A stretch of DNA of 5,015 nt from Bacteroides sp. (GTDB taxonomy: Bacteria > Bacteroidota > Bacteroidia > Bacteroidales > Muribaculaceae): the NCBI GenBank assembly GCA_014801655.1, contig JAAVDT010000018.1, positions 20,550 through 25,564 of the forward strand, given 5' to 3'. The notes under the pieces are model-generated. The model did not search any database, was not told the origin of the DNA, and saw only the letters and a program-made list of their open reading frames with translations. Shown here piece by piece: positions 1-5,015 of this stretch. A program made the translations under genes and the position numbers. The first letter of the stretch is position 1. Every line of letters starts with the position of its first letter.

Positions 1-1
1 C

Positions 2-2653
2 AACCGCGACAACTACTCTCCTGAGATTTCTGCTGTGGCAATTGAAGAAGGTCTGATGAAAGGCAATTGCGAAGCCGACTACCTGCTTTTCATCAACGGA
101 AAAGCAGTTGGAGTGCTTGAAGCAAAACGCCGCGAAGTCGACGTGACTGCCTCAATCGTTGCCGATCAGGCCGAACACTACGCCAAGAGCGTCCCCAATT
201 GGTGTCAGGCTTGGTTCAACCCCCTGCCATTGGCCTATGTCAGCAACGGCAACGAACTTTATTTTCGCGACCTGCGAAACCCCGACAGCCAATACGAAGC
301 CCTGAAAAAAATCCACACCCCCAAAGAAATCACCCGCTTGCTTGGGATAAACGACTACTATGCCGCTCTGCCGACCCTCCAGAAACGAGGGCTGCGCGAC
401 TGCCAGTATGAAGCCATCACCGAGTTGGAGAAAAGCTTCCGTGCCGGCCAAAACCGAGCATTGATGGTGCTCGCCACCGGCTCCGGCAAAACCTACACCG
501 CATGTCTAGCCACCTACCGCATGCTCAACTACACCCCGATGAAACGAGTCCTGTTTCTTGTCGACCGCAACAATCTCGGCAAGCAGGCAGAGGGTGAGTT
601 CGGCACATTCCGGCTGACCGAAAGCGGCGACCCGCTGAACACCATTTTTGAAGTCAATCGCCTCAAATCAGCCAACGTCAAAAAGAGCGACCAGATTGTC
701 ATCTCAACTATTCAGCGACTCTTTTCGCTCCTCTCCGGACAGCCGATCGACGACTCCGACGACGAAGCGACCGACGATGAGACAACGGAAATCGTACTGC
801 CACCGAATCCTCAGCTCCCTCCCGACTTCTTCGACATGATCGTGGTCGACGAATGTCATAGGTCGATCTACGGCAACTGGCGCGCTGTGCTTGAATACTT
901 TAGCTCCGCCAAAATCGTTGGATTGACAGCCACACCCATTCCCGAGACGCTGGCCTTTTTCAACAACAATCAGGTGGTGAACTACACCCTCGAAAAATCA
1001 ATTGTCGACGGCGTGAACGTGGACCATCGCGTCTATCGAATCCGCACTCAGGCCACCGAAGATGGCGGATCAATCAGAGAAGGCGACAGCCTGCGACGCA
1101 TAACTCGCTACACCGGCAACGTTGAGGATGTCAAAAACCGCGAAATCCGAAACTACACCGCCACGGAGCTCAACCGAAGCATCGTCAACCCGGCGCAGAT
1201 AAAACTGATTCTTGAAACATATCGCGACGCGGTCTACACCGAGATGTTCACCGACCCCCAGCGCGAACCCATCATGGACTATCTGCCCAAGACACTCATC
1301 TTCGCCCTCAACGACGCACACGCCCAAAACATCGTCAACATAGCCCGGGAGGTTTTTGGCCCCTGCATCACGGTCGACCCCGACCGATTCGTGCAAAAAA
1401 TCACCTATTCAGCAGGCGACAGTAATGCCCTGATTCGCTCGTTCAGAAACGACAAAGATTTCCGGATAGCGGTCACAGTCACCCTCGTGGCCACCGGCAC
1501 CGACGTCAAGCCACTCGAAGTGGTCATGTTCATGCGCGACGTCGAGTCCCAGCCACTCTACGTTCAGATGAAAGGCCGCGGCGTCCGCACCATCGGCGAC
1601 GAACAACTGCGCAACGTGACACCCAACGCTTTCAGCAAAGATATATTCTATCTTGTCGACGCCGTGGGTGTCACCGAACACACCCAAACCGTCCCCACAC
1701 CGGGCGACGAACGCCCCTCCCAGGCCATCACCCTGCGCCAGCTTCTCGAACGTCTGACCCACGGCGAAGTCCACGACAACAATCTGCGCCTCATCGCAGC
1801 CCGTCTGGCCCGAATCCACAATAAGGCAACCGAAGAGCAGCGCAGCGAATTTGAAGCGCTCGCCCATGCCTCGATGGCCGACATTTCATCAAACATATAT
1901 CAGGCTCTCGAATCAGGCTCGCTCCCCCTCTATCTCAATGTCAACGAACCCAACAACCAACGCAAAGGACTCGTCAGACCGCTTGCCGTCCATCCTGACG
2001 CCCGCGAATTTCTCTGCGTGCTCAACGCCGGATTCATCAACATTCTCCAGCCCGGCGAAGACACCCTCATCGAAAAAGGATTCTCACAGGAAGAAGCAGC
2101 ATCGACAACCAAAGCGTTCGAAGACTACATCGAGGCCCACCGCGACGAAATCGAAGCCCTGCGCATCATCTACAACAACTCCGGCCAGCCACTGACCTAT
2201 GCTACACTAAAAGACCTCGAGCGCAAACTCCGCGAGGTCAACCACAAATTCAATGTGTCGCAACTGTGGAACAACTACTCCATCCTCAACCCCAAAGCAG
2301 TGCAAAAATTCACCACCAAGGATGAAAAAGACGCACTGACCAACATCATTCAGGTCGTACGCTACGCAATGCATCTCACACCCGAACTGCGCAGCCTCCC
2401 CTCCATGGCCGCACAGCGCTTTGAGCTCTGGTGCGGACAAGCACAGCGCCCCCTGACCGAATCGCAGAAAGAAGTGATCCGCCAGATTGTCAGCTACATC
2501 GTCAGCAACGGCACAACCGACCTCAAAGATGTGCGCGACTACGACAAAACCATTGCCGCGCAGATCATCAAATCATTTGGCAGCCCCGCCGAAGCCAAAG
2601 ACGCAGTGGTCTCGCTATCTCAATTTCTCATTTTCAACAAAAAGGCAGCATAA
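2..2653 (+). CDS. hsdR: Type I restriction enzyme, R (restriction/translocase) subunit; 5'-truncated by window edge
   Basis: HsdR is the ATP-driven DNA translocase and endonuclease of a Type I RM complex; it acts on unmethylated DNA together with HsdM and HsdS. The reading frame is open to the left edge, so the GTG at 35 is probably internal and a short N-terminal piece is missing. Residues are counted here from that codon. A PD-(D/E)XK nuclease core is visible: Asp15 in EADYLL, then Glu29 and Lys31 in VLEAK. The SF2 motor follows: a Q-motif-like segment (LRDCQYEA), Walker A ATGSGKT (147-153), Walker B DECH (272-275), motif III GLTATP (296-301), motif V ATGTD (486-490) and motif VI QMKGRGVR (511-518). 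From about residue 560 to the end the sequence resembles the EcoEI-type R-subunit C-terminal domain, which contacts the methyltransferase core. All key residues are intact, so it looks functional. hsdM begins 9 nt after the TAA stop. A helicase of another defence system is unlikely, given the nuclease motif and the neighbours. Confidence 0.95.
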   Translation, partial: NRDNYSPEISAVAIEEGLMKGNCEADYLLFINGKAVGVLEAKRREVDVTASIVADQAEHYAKSVPNWCQAWFNPLPLAYVSNGNELYFRDLRNPDSQYEALKKIHTPKEITRLLGINDYYAALPTLQKRGLRDCQYEAITELEKSFRAGQNRALMVLATGSGKTYTACLATYRMLNYTPMKRVLFLVDRNNLGKQAEGEFGTFRLTESGDPLNTIFEVNRLKSANVKKSDQIVISTIQRLFSLLSGQPIDDSDDEATDDETTEIVLPPNPQLPPDFFDMIVVDECHRSIYGNWRAVLEYFSSAKIVGLTATPIPETLAFFNNNQVVNYTLEKSIVDGVNVDHRVYRIRTQATEDGGSIREGDSLRRITRYTGNVEDVKNREIRNYTATELNRSIVNPAQIKLILETYRDAVYTEMFTDPQREPIMDYLPKTLIFALNDAHAQNIVNIAREVFGPCITVDPDRFVQKITYSAGDSNALIRSFRNDKDFRIAVTVTLVATGTDVKPLEVVMFMRDVESQPLYVQMKGRGVRTIGDEQLRNVTPNAFSKDIFYLVDAVGVTEHTQTVPTPGDERPSQAITLRQLLERLTHGEVHDNNLRLIAARLARIHNKATEEQRSEFEALAHASMADISSNIYQALESGSLPLYLNVNEPNNQRKGLVRPLAVHPDAREFLCVLNAGFINILQPGEDTLIEKGFSQEEAASTTKAFEDYIEAHRDEIEALRIIYNNSGQPLTYATLKDLERKLREVNHKFNVSQLWNNYSILNPKAVQKFTTKDEKDALTNIIQVVRYAMHLTPELRSLPSMAAQRFELWCGQAQRPLTESQKEVIRQIVSYIVSNGTTDLKDVRDYDKTIAAQIIKSFGSPAEAKDAVVSLSQFLIFNKKAA

Positions 2654-4101
<1,448 letters not shown>

Positions 4102-4102
<1 letters not shown>

Positions 4103-5015
4103 TGGATACAAAAAAACTCCGCCAAAAAATACTTGACCTCGCAATCCGAGGCAAACTCGTGCCACAAGATCCCACCGACGAACCCGCATCCGTCCTTCTC
4201 CAGCGCATCCGAGCCGAGAAAGAACGCCTCATCGCCGAAGGCAAAATCAAACGCCCCAAAAAATCCAAAACACCTTCCTCTGAGTCCAATTATCAGCAGT
4301 TCGAGCCACCCTTCGAAATCCCGGCCTCCTGGCAGTGGGTAACCCTTGATGACTTAGCGTTTTATAAGAAAGGTCCGTTTGGGAGTAGTTTGACTAAATC
4401 AATGTTCGTACCTAAGGATAAAAATACATATAAGGTTTATGAACAAAAGAATGCTATTCAGAAAGATGCAACCCTTGGTAATTATTACATTACTTTTGAG
4501 AAGTTTGAAGAATTGAGAGGCTTTGAAGTTTTTGAAAAGGATATTATTGTAAGTTGTGCTGGTACCATTGGAGAAACGTTTGTTTTACCTCCAAATATTG
4601 AGAATGGCATTATCAATCAGGCTTTAATGATTGTTAGACTGTATCTTCCTGAAATAAAGAGATATTATTTAGACTATTTTGATTCTGTTTTAAAACAAAC
4701 AGCTGCGAAGGATGGCAAGGGAACGGCTATAAAAAATATTCCTCCATTTGAAGTTTTAAAGGCCTACCCATTTCCTCTGCCTCCATTAAAAGAGCAATTT
4801 CGCATAGCAAATGCAATAGATACATATTTCGGTTTGTTGGAAAAAGTTGAACAATCCAAGACGAAGATTATCAAATATGTAAGTTCAGTAAAATCTAAGA
4901 TTCTCGAACTTGCGATGCAAGGGAAACTTGTACCCCAAGACCCGACCGACGAACCGGCTGCGGAGATGCTAAAACGCATCAATCCGAACGCCAAAATATT
5001 AACGGATTTCCAACA
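4102..5015 (+). CDS. hsdS: Type I restriction-modification system, S (specificity) subunit; 3'-truncated by window edge
   Basis: HsdS reads the bipartite DNA target and holds the HsdM and HsdR subunits. The ATG at 4102 overlaps the hsdM stop (TGATG), and the frame stays open to the window end: 304 codons, out of roughly 400-550 expected. Residues 4-29 are a conserved N-terminal segment with KLVPQDPTDEPA, followed by a Lys/Glu-rich linker (38-56). The TRD opens near the IPASWQWVTLDDL segment (73-85), includes GPFGSSL and DIIVSCAGTIGE, and closes at PLPPLKEQFRI (225-235), a hallmark at the end of HsdS TRDs. A long probable spacer helix (~234-265) leads to a second KLVPQDPTDEPA segment (from residue 267), the central conserved region. 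TRD2 should follow outside the window. The TRD is AT-rich compared with its flanks, which suggests domain exchange. The recognition sequence cannot be predicted from this fragment. No frameshift or internal stop is seen. Confidence 0.95.
4129..4188 (+). repeat. Intragenic hsdS conserved repeat, copy 1 (N-terminal conserved region)
   Basis: This encodes residues 10-29 of HsdS, with GKLVPQDPTDEPA at its core. It is 17/20 identical in protein to copy 2 at 4900-4959 but only 45/60 identical in DNA, by hand alignment. Such paired conserved segments in HsdS give the subunit its pseudo-twofold symmetry and act as HsdM docking and spacer elements. Confidence 0.9.
4350..4898 (+). other. AT-rich segment covering the hsdS target recognition domain
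   Basis: Composition drops abruptly inside hsdS. Hand-counted 60-base lines give 30% GC (4381-4440), 25% (4621-4680) and 35% (4801-4860), against 60% at 4141-4200 and 58% at 4921-4980. Codons shift from C-ending to A/T-ending (TTT, TAT, AAT, GTT, ATT). The low-GC block matches TRD1 plus its spacer helix, which suggests it came from a different genomic background. The exact edges are approximate, within tens of bases. Confidence 0.8.
4900..4959 (+). repeat. Intragenic hsdS conserved repeat, copy 2 (central conserved region)
   Basis: This encodes HsdS residues 267-286 and is a direct repeat of 4129-4188, with 771 nt between start points, so the frame is kept. Protein changes are limited to Asp/Glu, Ile/Met and Arg/Gln. 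After the repeat the two copies diverge: copy 1 continues into a Lys-rich linker, while copy 2 continues as LKRINPNAKI toward the expected second TRD. Confidence 0.9.

Noticed and set aside
35..37. GTG at 35 as the true hsdR start
   Set aside because: The frame is open upstream to base 2 and encodes a plausible sequence (NRDNYSPEISA). HsdR proteins normally have more residues before the nuclease Asp, so the gene is cut by the window edge.
1409..1867. 152-codon open frame on the minus strand inside hsdR
   Set aside because: It lies fully opposite a well-supported HsdR frame with helicase motifs. The C-ending codon bias of the sense strand removes stops from antisense frames. The translation shows no recognisable domain.
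4350..4898. AT-rich block as an inserted mobile element or separate gene
   Set aside because: It reads in frame as a normal TRD with GPFGSSL and PLPPLKEQ landmarks. There are no terminal repeats, target duplication or transposase.

Overview
The window holds most of a single Type I restriction-modification operon on the + strand, in the order hsdR - hsdM - hsdS. It is gene-dense. hsdR is cut by the left edge and hsdS by the right edge. A 9-nt gap separates hsdR from hsdM, and hsdM and hsdS overlap by one base. No promoter, terminator, RNA gene, insertion sequence, CRISPR array or recombinase gene is visible. There is no gene-free stretch over 300 bases.

Layout: bases 2-2653 encode the restriction/translocation subunit, with a PD-(D/E)XK nuclease near the visible N-terminus, a two-lobed SF2 motor and an EcoEI-like C-terminal region. 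Bases 2663-4102 encode the complete adenine-N6 DNA methyltransferase subunit. Bases 4102 to the end encode the first ~304 residues of the specificity subunit: an N-terminal conserved segment, one target recognition domain (TRD), and the start of the central conserved region.

How they work together (family knowledge): two HsdM plus one HsdS form the methyltransferase that marks a bipartite DNA target. Addition of HsdR gives the complex that translocates and cuts DNA lacking the mark. The EcoEI-like HsdR C-terminus and the repeated HsdS conserved segment suggest a Type IB-like system; this assignment is inference.

Organism: most of the coding sequence is fairly GC-rich (hand-counted lines give about 55-60%), with strong use of C-ending codons and no clear Shine-Dalgarno before hsdM. 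Together with the general look of the proteins this fits a gut Bacteroidales, perhaps Muribaculaceae-like. That is a guess from style, not a demonstrated placement.

The most notable feature is a sharp compositional break inside hsdS. The TRD is AT-rich (25-35% GC in counted lines) while the conserved segments on either side are about 60% GC, as expected for a swapped-in recognition domain. I see no sign of an undescribed system here; the content is a recognisable RM locus with a mosaic specificity gene.
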